Assembly (NCBI GenBank): GCA_037976565.1
Contig: CP137683.1
Span: 11,397,665-11,461,664 of the forward strand
Length of the DNA stretch: 64,000 bases
Source of the DNA: Mesocentrotus franciscanus
Taxonomy: Eukaryota; Echinodermata; Echinoidea; Camarodonta; Strongylocentrotidae
Direction: 5' to 3'
Positions 35,541-46,606 of this stretch are shown here, piece by piece. The notes beneath the pieces are model-generated. The model saw only the letters and a list, made by a program, of their open reading frames with translations, searched no databases and was not told the origin of the DNA. The stretch's first letter is position 1. Every line of letters starts with the position of its first letter. The position numbers were made by a program, and so were the translations under genes.

Positions 35541-38500
35541 GCTTCTTGGCCCCTTCTTTTTATATTATTTATTAATGATTTTTATCTTTCATCTGATGTA
35601 CTTTCTTTCATATCTATCATATCTTTCATATTCTTTGCAGATGATTCAAGTGTATTTTTCTCGTAAAAACCCTGAAGTTTTATTAGATACAATTAATATT
35701 GAATTAAAGAAAGTTATTTTGTGGATTCATGCAAATAAGTTGTCCTTGAATCTTCAAAAGACAAACTATATGTTTTTTAGTAACTCCCTAAAGGATGTAC
35801 CTGGAAATGTACTTTTTGATGATGTTAATGTTACGAGAGTAACTTCCACCAAGTTTCTTGGGCTACATATTGATGAGAAGCTGTCTTGGGCATCTCATTG
35901 TACTAATATTTGTAAAGTCGTGTCTAGAAATACTGGTGTAATTTATGAATTAAGTTCTTTTGTCCCACAAGAAATTTTGCTTATTTTGTATTCTACTTTA
36001 ATTTTGCCTTATCTCAATTATGGAGTGCTGTCATGGGGGAAGTCATTGAAAACACAATTAGATAAGATTTGTGTTGCCCAAAAGAGGGTGGTTAGAGTTG
36101 TTTTTAATGCGAGCTATCGTGCTCAGGCGCGGATCCAGGGGGGAGGCCGAGCGGGCCTTGGCCCCCAGCCAAAAAAAAAAAAGAGAGAGAGAAGGAAAAG
36201 AAGGGAAAGAAGGAAGAAGAAAAGAAAAGGGGGAAAAGAAGGATATCGGGGGAGGGGCCGATGGATCGGAGGGGCCTTGCCTCTACCCCCCGCCCCCCAA
36301 AAAAGAGAGAAGGAAGGGAAAGGGAAAGAGGAGAGCTAAAAGGGAACAAAAAAGACGAAGAAGAAAAGAAGGGGAGATCAGTTGCGATTAATTCCGCCAA
36401 CAACGTGTGGATCGGGGAGCCTAAAGGACCTTGCCCCCACAGCAAACCTAAAAGAGAGAGAAGGAAAGGGAAACTTGCTGAAATGACCCAATTTTCCGAG
36501 TTTTCCTCACTTTTTAGTAATTTTTTTTTTATGCGTTTGTTGGAAAATAACAAATTCCTAAATTTACAGTCAGGCAAGAAATTTCCGAGTTTTTTCCTCA
36601 CTTTTTAGTAAATTATACTCTTTTATGCGTTTGTTGGAAAATAACAAATTCCTAAATTTACAGTCAGGCAAGAAATTTCCGAGTTTTTTCCTCACTTTTT
36701 AGTAAATTATACTCTTTTATGCGTTTGTTGGACAATAACAAATTCCAAAATTTACAGTCAAGCAAGAAATTTCCGAGTTTTTTCCTCACTTTTTAGTAAA
36801 TTATACTTTGTTATGCGTTTGTTGGAAAATAACAAATTCCTAAATTTACAGTCAGGCAAGAAATATGCTTATTTAGAGGCCTACATGTCAGGGCCTGCGG
36901 AACTGCGGGGCTCGAGGGCCTCGAGCCCCCAACTTTTTTGAAAAAGTATATTAAAGAAAAATAGAAAGAAAGAATAGTGACCTGCCAGTGTCACAAAATA
37001 ATAGGGTATAAAAATATGCTCATCTGACCGTGATTAAATGCCTATAACCCCTGAGCTTCCGGGGGCTCTGCCCCCTTGATTCCACCTAGGGGTCTAAGGC
37101 GGGCCCTTGGATGCTCATCTGACGGTAATTTAATGCCTAAAACACCTGAGCTTCTGGGGGCTCCGCCCCCTGGACCCGACGCGAATTAGTGTCCTGCTAG
37201 TGTCACAAATAAGCCAATAAGGAATTTAAAAAATGCTCATCTGACCGTAATTTAATGCCTAAAACCCTTGAGCTTCCGGGGCCTCGCCCTGGACCCTCGC
37301 CAATTAGTGACCTGCGAGTGTCACAAATAAGGTATAAAAATATGTTCATCTGACCGTAATTAAATGCCTAAAACCCTGAGCTTCCGGGGCTCCGCCTCGA
37401 CCCCACCAGGGCCCTAAGGCGGCCCCTGAATACTTATCTGACCGTTATAAAATGCCTAAAACCCTGATCTTTGGGGCTCCGCCCTGGACCCCACATCAAT
37501 TATTGTCCTGCCAGTGTCACAAATAAGGTATCAAAATATGCTCATCTGACAATAATTAAACGCCTAAAACCCTGAGCTTCTGGGCCTCCGCCCCTGGACC
37601 CGACGCCAAATAGACAGTGTCCTGCTTCTGTCAATAAGGTATCAAAAAATGCTCATCTGACAGTAATTAAACGCCTAAAACCCCTGAGCTTCCGGGGGCT
37701 CTGCCCCTGGACCCAACCAAGGGCCCCAAGGCGGGCCCCTGGATACTCACCTGACTGTAATTTAATGCCTAAAACCCTTGAGCTTCCGGGGGTTCGCCCT
37801 GGACCCTCGCCAATTAGTGACCTGCGAGTGTCACAAATAAGGTATCAAAATATGTTCATCTGACCGTAATTAAACGCCTAAAACCCCTGAGCTTCTGGGC
37901 CTCCGCCCCCTGGACACGACGCCAAATAGTGTCCTGCTTCTGTCAATAAGGTATCACAAAAATGCTCATCTGACCGTAATTAAATGCATAAAACCCTGAG
38001 CTTCCGGGGCTCTGCCCCTGGTCCCAACCAAGGGCCCCAAGGCGGGCCCCTGGATACTCACCTGACTGTAATTTAATGCCTAAAACCCTGAGCTTCCGGG
38101 GCTTCGCCCCTGGACCCTCGCCAATTAGTGACCTGCGAGTGTCACAAATAAGGTATCAAAATATGTTCATCTGACCGTAATTAAATGCCTAAAATCCCTG
38201 AGATTCCGGGGGCTCTGCCCCCTGGTCCCAACCAAGGGCCCCAAGGCGGGCCCCTGGATACTCACCTGACTGTAATTTAATGCCTAAAACCCTGAGCTTC
38301 CGGGGCTTCGCCCCCTGGACCCTCGCCAATTAGTGACCTGCGAGTGTCACAAATAAGGTATCAAAATATGTTCATAAGACCGTAATTAAATGCCTAAAAA
38401 TCCCTGAGCTTCCGGGGGCTCCGCCCCTTGACTCCACCAGGGGCCCTGAGGCGGCCCTGAATACTTAACTGACCGTTATAAAATGCCTAAAACCCTGAGC

Positions 38501-40038
38501 TTCTGGGGCTCCCCCTGGACACCACGCCAATTAGTGACCGGCGAGTGTCACAAATAAGGTATCTAGATATGCTCATCTGACCGTAATTAAGTGTCTAAAA
38601 CCCCTAAGCTTCTGGGGGTCCGCCCTCGACCCCACCAGGGGTCTAAGGTAGGCCCCTGAATGCTTATCTGACCGTTATAAAATGCCTTAAACCCTGAGTT
38701 TCAGGGGCTCAGCCCCTGGACCCCACGCCAATGAGTGACCTGCCAGTGTCATGAATAAGGTATCAAAATATGCTCATCTGGCCGTAATTAAATGCCCATA
38801 TCCCTGAGCTTCCAGGGCCTCCGCCCTTTGATCCCCGCCGGCGCTTTGCCCCTAGACCCCACGCCAATTTGCGCTACGCTCTACTTGATCACAAATACTT
38901 TAGCGTCCCCGCCCACTTTGAAAAACGTTCAGTGGGGCCTAAAGGTAAGAGTGGGGAGATGCAGATTTTTTTGTCTGCCCCCCCAAAAAAAAAAACGTTT
39001 TTGCTCATTACGCTGGTCACCATTACGTACCAATATTTGGCTCGCATAATTTCAAATTTGGGCCTCCCTAAGAAATCCTGGATCCGCGCCTGATCGTGCT
39101 CATACTATTGTTTTGTTCTACAGTAATAAGCTATTGAAGGTTGAAGACATTTACTTTATACAGTTAGGCGCAATTATGTATGGTTTTGAAAATGGTACTC
39201 TCCCAAATGCGTTAGTACAAATATTTCGAAAGAACAATCAAATTCATAGCTATAATACAAGGCAGGCAACTGCACTTCATATTCCACGTGTAAGAACTGC
39301 TTTTGCTCTGAAGACGCTGGCTTGTACTGGTCCCAAGTTTTGGAACTCACTTCCTATCAATGTAACTAGATCTGTCAGTGTCTTTGTTTTTAAAGTCAAA
39401 TTGAAATTACATTTATTGAGTAACTATGTCGAGAATTAACGTAAAAATTATATCACCAGAAATGATATTAAGTAATAATTTATTAATTGTTATTGATAAC
39501 GTGCATTATCTTTTGTTTTTGTTATGTTTGATTATTCAATATAAATGTCAGCATTTCACATTCTCTCTCTCCCCCTCTCTCTTCTATTTTTCTTTTTCTT
39601 TACACCAAATACCCTTTTCCTCTATATACATATAACTTCCTTCTTTCTCTGTTTTCTCTGTTTTGTTGTTTTTCTCGTTCCAGTTTGCTTTTTCCTCTCG
39701 ATCCTTTTGTATATATTTTCATCCTCTCCTTTTCAAATTTCAAGCTATCCCTTTTGTAAATATTTCCCCATATTTAATCATGTGTAGTTTTGATAACTTT
39801 GAAACATTTTAAAAGTGAAACATTGATGGATTATGTTATATGGGGACCTTGCTCTTACAAGCCCAGCTTTTCTAAGGTCTCCACTTTCTTTCATTAGGAT
39901 TATATATCGACTTAAAATTGCACTTAAATTGTTTTTCTTATGCTGTTTTTTGTTCTATTATTATATGTAAAAATGTTGTGAAAGAAAGAAATAAAATGAA
40001 CCTTGAATCTTGAACCTTGAACCTTGAACCTTGAACCT
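35541..40038 (+). pseudogene. L2/CR1-like LINE, copy 2, interrupted by a hAT
   Basis: Same element as 28822-33328 and probably the same locus. The palm segment ILFINDFYLSSDVLSF and FADDSSVFFS reads at 35572-35665 (one frame shift at the T run before TCTCG). The main frame runs 35665-36123 and resumes at 39101-39439 with the C-terminal YNTR...GPKFWNSLP block, then the (CCTTGAA)n tail (about 39996-40038). The 5' end falls within the palm, so the endonuclease and RT fingers are missing. Left and right flanks are minisatellite (GAAATCATATGCT and AGATGGAGTT) with no clear target duplication. Confidence 0.88.
36124..39092. mobile_element. hAT non-autonomous element, copy 2, inside the LINE
   Basis: Ends CAGGCGCGGATCCAGG and CCTGGATCCGCGCCTG with the 8-bp duplication ATCGTGCT at 36116-36123 and 39093-39100. 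Body as in copy 1: purine-rich stretch, roughly 90-bp array (36495-36870) and roughly 110-130-bp array (37005-38870). Here the left TIR is complete (GGATCCAGG), whereas copy 1 lacks one C. Confidence 0.9.
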
Positions 40039-41582
40039 AGATGGAGTTGATATTTTTTAAGGTTCAATGGAGGGGGTGCTAGGCTGGATGGAGGGGGTGC
40101 TAGGCTGGATGTAGTTAGTACAAGTTTAAATGAAATCATGCTCGGAGATAGATGGAGTTAATATTTCTAAGGCTCAATGGAGAGGGTGCTAGGCTGGATG
40201 GAGGGTGCTAGGCTGCATGGATGTAGTTAGTGCACGTTTAAATGAAATCATATGCTCGGAGATAGATGGAGTTAATTAATGTACATTTCTAAGGCTCAAT
40301 GGAGGGGTGCTAGGCTGGATGGAGGGTGCTAGGCTGGATGTAGTTAGTGCAATTTTATATGAAATCATATGCTAGGAGATAGATGGAGTTAATTAATGTA
40401 TATTTCTAAGGCTCAATGGAAGGGGTGCTAGGCTGGATGGAGGGGTGCTAGGCTGGATGTAGTTAGTGCAATTTTATATGAAATCATGCTCGGAGATAGA
40501 TGGAGTTAATTAATGTATATTTCTATGCCTCAATGGAGGGGTGCTAGGCTGGATGGAGGGGTGCTAGGCTGGATGTAGTTAGTGCAATTTTATATGAAAT
40601 CATATGCTAGGAGATAGATGGAGTTAATATTTCTAAGGCTCAATGGAGGGTGCTAGGCTGGATGGAGGGGTGCTAGGCTGGATGTAGTTAGTGCACGTTT
40701 AAATGAAATCATATGCTAGGAGATAGATGGAGTTAATATTTCTAAGGCTCAATGGAGGGGTGCTAGGCTGGATGGAGGGGTGCTAGGCTGGATGTAGTTA
40801 GTGCAATTTTATATGAAATCATGCTCGGAGATAGATGGAGTTAATTAATGTATATTTCTATGCCTCAATGGAGGGGGTGCTAGGCTAGATGGAGGGGGTG
40901 CAATTTTATATGAAATCATATGCTAGGAGATAGATGGAGTTAATATTTCTAAGGCTCAATGGAGGGGTGCTAGGCTGGATGGAGGGTGCTAGGCTGGATG
41001 TAGTTAGTGCACGTTTAAATGAAATCATATGCTAGGAGATAGATGGACTTAATATTTCTAAGGCTGGAGGGGGTGCTAGGCTGGATGTAGTAGTACAAGT
41101 TTAAATGAAATCATGCTCGGAGATAGATGGAGTTAATTAATGTATATTTCTATGGCTCAATGGAGAGGGTGCTAGGCTGGATGGAGGGGGTGCTAGGCTG
41201 CATGGATGTAGTTAGTGCACGTTTAAATGAAATCATATGCTCGGAGATAGATGGAGTTAATTAATGTACATTTCTAAGGCTCAATGGAGGGGGTGCTAGG
41301 CTGGATGTAGTAGTACAAGTTTAAATGAAATCATGCTCGGAGATAGATGGAGTTAATTAATGTATATTTCTATGCCTCAATGGGAGGGTGCTAGGCTGGA
41401 TGGAGGGTTGCAATTTTATATGAAATCATATGCTAGGAGATAGATGGAGTTAATTAATGTATATTTCTAAGGCTCAATGGAGGGTGTTAGGCTGGATGGA
41501 GGGTGCTAGGCTGGTAGTAGTACAAGTTTAAATGAAATCATGCTCGGAGATAGATGGAGTTAATTAATGTATATTTCTATTT
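40039..41582 (+). repeat. GGTGCTAGGCTGGATG minisatellite, direct half
   Basis: About thirteen units of the B minisatellite in + orientation, up to the switch point at 41582. Units differ in having one or two GGTGCTAGGCTG motifs and in ATTTTATATG versus CGTTTAAATG. Confidence 0.88.
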
Positions 41583-42306
41583 CTTGTACTAACTACATCC
41601 AGCCTAGCACCCTCCATTGAGCCTTAGAAATATCAACTCCATGCATCTATCTCTGATTTCATTTAAACTTGCACTAACTACATCCAGCCTAGCACCCTCC
41701 ATCCAGCCTAGCACCCTTACATTGAGCCTTAGAAATATTAACTCCATCTATCTCCTAGCATATGATTTCATTTAAACTTGCACTAACTACATCCAGCCTA
41801 GCACCCCTCCATCCAGCCTAGCACCCTCCATTGAGCCTTAGAAATATACATTAATTAACTCCATCTATCTCCGAGCATGATTTCATTTAAACTTGCACTA
41901 ACTACATCCAGCCTAGCACCCTCCATCCAGCCTAGCACCCTCCATTGAGCCTTAGAAATATACATTAATTAACTCCATCTATCTCCGAGCATGATTTCAT
42001 TTAAACTTGAACTAACTACATCCAGCCTAGCACCCTCCATCCAGCCTAGCACCCTCCATTGAGCCTTAGAAATATACATTAATTAACTCCATCTATCTCC
42101 GAGCATGATTTCATTTAAACTTGCACTAACTACATCCAGCCTAGCACCCTCCATCCAGCCTAGCACACCCTCCATTAATTGTAGCCTTAGAAATATACAT
42201 TAACTAACTCCATCTATCTCCGAGCATGATTTCATTTAAACTTGTATTAACTACATCCAGCCTAGCACCCCCTCCATCCAGCCTAGCACCCCCTCCATTG
42301 AGCCTT
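41583..42306 (-). repeat. Same minisatellite, inverted half
   Basis: About six units in the opposite orientation (CATCCAGCCTAGCACCCTCC, TTAGAAATATACATTAATTA). The inversion point at 41582/41583 has almost no spacer, so the two halves form a foldback stem. The inverted half is more uniform than the direct half. Confidence 0.88.
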
Positions 42307-42473
42307 ATTGTACATCAATTATCTCTTAGCATGTACATGTACTTTTTTGCTTCTAAGTGTATTTTCTAATTTGTATTACTTTTCTTGTAATTTATCCTTT
42401 CTATTTAAAGCGCATAGGGACATGCTATCCTGTAATGTGTTATGCGCTATAAAAGAACTGAGTATTATTATTA
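42307..42473 (+). mobile_element. 3' end of a SINE or LINE with (ATT)n tail, split by a hAT
   Basis: Ends in ATGCGCTATAAAAGAACTGA and then an ATT microsatellite that continues after the hAT (43736-43755). The GCGCTATAAA...(ATT)n ending is common in invertebrate SINE and L2-type 3' ends. No coding part is left. Confidence 0.4.
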
Positions 42474-43735
42474 CAGTGGCGGATCCAGGAATTTCTGGCC
42501 GGGGGCACAAAATCGCATGGGGTGAAATATATGAAAACGATGGAGCGAGGCGCCCGCGGCGAGGGAGCGGAGCGACCAAGTGGGTGGGTCTGGGAGGGGC
42601 CCCTCCTGAGTAGGAAGCATTTGCAATTTTAGAACCACATTAGGTGCATTTTCAGGCACTCTCTGGAGTAATATGACGTAAAATTGCTTTCTCCTACCCC
42701 TTGTTGTTGCTATTTTGAACCCCGTAAGTGATGTTTTCCTTGCATCTATATACCAACACAATAGAGACCATAAAAAGCAGTGCATGATAACGTCTTTTAA
42801 ATCACTTAAGTAACAGTTTAAGGGGTTCTACCCAATGACGATGCGGAACATTGTCCACGAGCCGCGAAGTCCGAGCCGGGTAGCGTCGAGACGATTTTTT
42901 GTTGTTGCTATTTTGAACCTTCGTAAGTGATGTTTTCCTGGCATCTACTAACACAATGGAGACCATAAAAAGAAGTGCATGATAACGTCTTTTTAAATCA
43001 AGTAACAGTTTAAGGGGGGTTTGACCCGATGACGATGCGGATACTGTGTGGGTCTGGACACATGATGGCGTTTTTCTATTCACATCACATTTTCACTTGG
43101 CAGCCCAAGGGGGTTAAACCCCCTAAACCCCCATCCCCCCATAGATCCGCCACTGGGATCTTTTGCAAACTGGAAGCAATAAGCATTACATGTAGGCGAT
43201 GGAAAAAAGTGCTTGCGAAACGGATAGAAACTTTGTGGGAGGCTCTTCGCGGCCACAGGGATGACAGAAAATAATATGACAATGAAACCAGCAACTGTGG
43301 CAGGATTAATGGCGGGGAAAATCTGCATGCTGAAAGAGCACTAAGAATAGGTATATCGGAAATTAATTCAAGACTAAGTTATAAGTTATAAAGGAGATAA
43401 AATCTTTGGTATTAGTCATGTTCGACTTAAAATTGCATCCCCCTCCGCCCCTTACCCGGTAAAAACACCTTCTTATAATATTATCCCCTTTCTTTCTTTT
43501 CCTTCTCATTATTCTCCTTTTCCCCTTTTCTCTCCTCCGTCTTTCCCCTTTCTTCTTTTTCCGCCTTTCTCTCTCTCTCTTCCCCTTTCCCCTCCTTTTT
43601 CTCCTCTCCCTTTTCTTTCCTCCCTCTTTTCTTCTTCTTTCTCTCTTCCCTTTTTTTCTTTTCCTCTCCTTTTCTCTTTTCCTTTTTCTTTTTTTGGCCG
43701 GGGCACGTGCCCCTGTGCCCCTGGATCCGCCACTG
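42474..43735. mobile_element. hAT non-autonomous element, 1262 bp
   Basis: Ends CAGTGGCGGATCCAGG and CCTGGATCCGCCACTG, flanked by TATTATTA (42466-42473 and 43736-43743). This 8-bp match lies within an ATT microsatellite, so part of it could be fortuitous, but the ends are unambiguous. An internal, inverted second end (ATAGATCCGCCACTG near 43141-43155) suggests a nested or rearranged sibling. Two copies of a block (TTGTTGCTATTTTGAACC...AATGGAGACCATAAAAAG) lie at 42702-42830 and 42900-43020, and a polypyrimidine stretch at 43488-43695. No transposase. Confidence 0.85.
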
Positions 43736-43799
43736 TATTATTATTATTATTACATTTAAACTTGCACTAACTACATCCAGCCTAGCACCCTCTCCATTC

Positions 43800-43938
43800 A
43801 GCCTAGCACCCCCTCAAGCTAGGATCTGGAGTAGGCGTGGCGCGGACGAGCAAGTGCGATGACGTTCGTGACGTCATATAGTCATGTTTATTCATGAGGC
43901 CGCCAGCCCTTACCAGCCTAGCACCTTCGTACGCTACC
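43800..43938 (-). repeat. Element B right end repeat
   Basis: Complement of 28512-28650 with few changes. It ends ...GTACGCTACC, followed by the 9-bp duplication GTGCGGGTG at 43939-43947. Confidence 0.85.
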
Positions 43939-45034
43939 GTGCGGGTGACGTCATACATTAACTATGCATGCAGCGAAAGTCTTGTCTTCAGGCAATCGTA
44001 CGTAAAAAAAATTCCATCACAGATATGAGAATAATTTCTTATTAAAATCATGGGAATGATTACAGTTATCAATCATTATACCCAAATCTGCATACAAAAA
44101 AGAAGAAGAATAGTGATACAGAGACTTATTAACCGCACGTAGGATTTCTGATAAGAGCACAAAATGGAAAGGTGCCTGGAATAAAGAATAATAATAACAG
44201 TCCAACTCATGAATATTCATATTATGGGTGGTACCACCATTGCCACATTTGCATGTACAATCATTATTTATATATAATGGTTTTGCGCTTTCATTATATA
44301 TTATATAATGGAAGTGCGCTTTTCATTATATATATATAATGGAAATGCGCTTTTTATTATATATGTATCAAAGGTTCGTGAACAGTTATTATTTATAAAT
44401 AATAAAGAGGGGAATCGTTATTATTTATAAATAATGGAAATGTGAATTGCAATTATTTATAAATAATGGCAATTATTTATAAACAATGAAAATGGGAATT
44501 GTAATTATTTATAAATAATACAATTTAGAAATGTAATTGTTTATAAATAATGAAAATATGAATTGTAATTATTTATAAATAATAGCAATTATATATAAAT
44601 AATGATAATGTATTTTGTCATTATATATAAATAATGAAGATATGATTTGTAATTATTTATATATAATGGCAATTATATATAAATAATGAAACGTACTTTG
44701 TCATTATTTATAAATAATGGAAATGTGAATTGTAATTATTTATAAATAATGGCAATTATATATAAATAATGAAACGTACTTTGTCATTATTTATAAATAA
44801 TGGAAATGTGAATTGTAATTATTTATAAATAATGAAGTATGAATTGTAATTATTTATAAATAATGAAGTATGAATTGTAATTATTTATAAATAATGAAAC
44901 TGGGTTAAGAATTATTTACAAATAAAATTGTGCATTTACTTGCATTATATGTAAATAATGGTTTTTATTTGTTAAATAATGATTATATAACATATAATTT
45001 GTCTATATAATAGTTTTACAAACGGCGCCTCATA
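43939..45034 (-). repeat. Element A right TIR, outer part
   Basis: Complement of 18479-19573. It includes the palindrome array (44262-44998), again some 25 ATTATTTATAAATAAT-type cores, and the 67-codon open stretch (44017-44220, minus). It ends at CGGCGCCTCA followed by TAGATG, the probable outer boundary of A. Confidence 0.85.
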
Positions 45035-45693
45035 GATGTAGACACTATGGTTTTAAACTATGCTTGTTATTGTCTTACCGCTGGAGACTTAAAGATGTCT
45101 TTTCTCGAACTGATTTTGATTCTTTTATACGCTTGAAATTTTTCAGATCAAAATAAGATCTAATGACCCTTCGAAGGTCTGATCTTCAATTTAACGACGG
45201 TCGATACTCCAGGCCTACAGGCAAACGATCTAGATGACATATTTTATGATCCCACGGGGAGTGGAAACTGCCTCGCACTTTTGGTCAGCTAAACGTGTAC
45301 TTCGCTCAAGGCCCCAATTCAATTCCAAATTTCCAACGTTAAATTACACAAGGGTTCGTATCTTTCTACAAAATATACGATAAACAATTGGCGGAAAATA
45401 ACCTCGTGTCAAGTTTAGCTGAATGTATGCGGGTTAAATGTGATGCTCTAAAAGTTGTAAAACGACTTTGAATTAAAGAAGAAAAAAAATTTCTTCTTCT
45501 TTTCTCAAAGTGTGTGTTGCATGATGCAGGGAAGCAGGGGCGGATCCAGACGGGGGCGATTTTCAACAACATGAAGCAAATACTTCAGTTGCCTGTTTGA
45601 TTATGATTAAAATTTGAGTCATTTCAATTAACAAATAAGACCGTTGCCATGGAAACAGAATGTTAAAGAAGTTGTTATTTTAAATTAATGTTT
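45035..45693. other. Flank of element A with a solitary hAT-like end
   Basis: No gene recognised. CAGGGGCGGATCCAG at 45535-45549 is a hAT-type terminus without a visible partner. The following segment (GATTTTCAACAACATGAAGC, TTGATTATGATTAAAATTTG) recurs at 49391-49480. Confidence 0.45.
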
Positions 45694-46206
45694 TTAAAGG
45701 TACTATGTCCCATTTGCAGGCCAAAAAATGAAAGGGTTAAATTCCAACGGCATTTGAAAGATAATACTAATTAAGAACTTCCCTAAAAAGGGGGCTTGAA
45801 AATGTCTTTAAGTGGGAAAAAACGACTATTAGTTGTCGAATCGACTTAAGTGCTACCAAGGCAGTAAGTAATAGTCTGATTTTCAGACGTACGTTTTGTG
45901 CTGCGCAAAGATTCAATCATTTTAATTTTGACAATTACAAGAAGTGGGTTATTGATGTAGAAAAGTGCTCATGTACTCTTTACAGCTCATTATATGTAAG
46001 TTATTACCAAAGAAAAAAGCCAGTCAGTCACTCAATAGTGTCTGACAGTGAAGTCTAGCAAGTAAACGGGTTTCCTTGCATAATTTGAATATTAGGACAC
46101 TGCTAACGTTTAAATTTCACAGATAGGACATACATGACATATTCATAATTCCTGCAAAGTTCTACAGAATTTGATGTTGGCTGCAAAAGGGACATAGTAT
46201 CTTTAA
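45694..46206 (+). mobile_element. TTAA-site MITE, family M1, complete copy
   Basis: Starts TTAA-AGGTACTATGTCCCATT at 45694 and ends GGGACATAGTATCT-TTAA at 46206; the terminal repeats match over about 25 bases (with TTTGCAGGCC and GGCTGCAAA further in). 513 bp, no coding. A TTAA target with a TTAAAGG start fits the T2/Kolobok MITE type; piggyBac is the alternative. Confidence 0.85.
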
Positions 46207-46592
46207 AGAGAAGGTTGAGTTCTGGGAAGAGGTGAAAAATAATTTGTGAGCGTTATCATTGTATTATGCAAATGTGGAAGAACATCAGAGAAAAATGTTC
46301 CTGAAAAGCATGGCTCTTCAAATGCCTTAATATTCTAAATACGGCATGAAACATCACAAAAATCGGGACGGATTTTTATGCCACATGTTCGTGTAGTCCC
46401 ATATACATCTTTCTGTGTACAGTGCTTGTAACTTTACCAAGACTGGGCCAAATTTCTTATCATTTTGATGATTCCAGAACCTTTTAGTATACACTAATAC
46501 TTATAATGCTAGATGATCAACCTTTTCTGATCGATTCCACAACGTTTCTTTCACAATGCAATCGCATGACCAGAACTCAACTTTATCTTTAA
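46203..46592 (+). mobile_element. TTAA-site MITE, family M2, copy 1
   Basis: TTAA-AGAGAAGGTTGAGTTCTGG at the left and its near complement at the right, TTAA at 46203-46206 and 46589-46592. It shares its left TTAA with the right TTAA of the preceding M1 element, so one landed at the border of the other. 390 bp, non-coding. An inverted copy lies at 47809-48200. Confidence 0.85.
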
Positions 46593-46606
46593 GTTTACCT
46601 TTATTT

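Larger units (their letters stand above)
35192..41412 (+). repeat. Near-identical second copy of 28470-34691 (probable contig overlap)
   Basis: 6221 bases colinear with the 6222 bases at 28470-34691. It begins with 41 bases of the A arm outside element B and ends where the first contig ends. The differences seen are mostly one- to few-base indels in G, C, A or T runs; the LINE-encoded peptide segments are the same in both. This is what an unmerged overlap between two draft contigs or haplotypes looks like. A true tandem duplication is the alternative. Confidence 0.8.
28512..43938. mobile_element. Element B: foldback-type element inserted in element A
   Basis: Ends: GGTAGCGTACGAAGGTGCTA at 28512 and its complement ending 43938. 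Immediate flanks are GTGCGGGTG on both sides (28503-28511 and 43939-43947), a perfect 9-bp target duplication; the uninterrupted left arm of A has this 9-mer once (19565-19573, complement). Inside the 140-bp end repeats lies a roughly 130-bp minisatellite in + orientation (to 41582), then the same minisatellite inverted (41583-42306), so the arms form a giant foldback. Passengers are an L2/CR1-like LINE, a hAT inside that LINE, and a second hAT. No transposase was seen. A 9-bp duplication with long structured TIRs fits Mutator-like foldback elements, which is inference. Its apparent length is inflated by the probable contig overlap. Confidence 0.75.
18479..45034. mobile_element. Element A: large TIR element, split by element B
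   Basis: The outer ends are inverted copies: TGAGGCGCCGTTTGTAAAAC begins at 18481, and its complement ends at 45032, each bordered by TA, which could be a TA target duplication. The inverted similarity runs about 1.69 kb on the left (to about 20167). On the right it is in pieces: 45034 down to 43939, then 28511 down to about 27835, because element B and a small MITE landed inside it. Without B the element is about 11 kb. The interior (20168-27834) holds a decayed spliced reading frame, a Harbinger transposase fragment and repeats. No transposase of A itself was recognised, so its class is open; a segmental inverted duplication rather than a transposon is the main alternative. Confidence 0.65.

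Noticed and set aside
28512..41412. Recent true segmental duplication carrying two LINEs and two hATs
   Set aside because: Possible, but the coincidence of copy ends with contig ends at a 500-N gap and the homopolymer-type differences make an unmerged overlap more likely.
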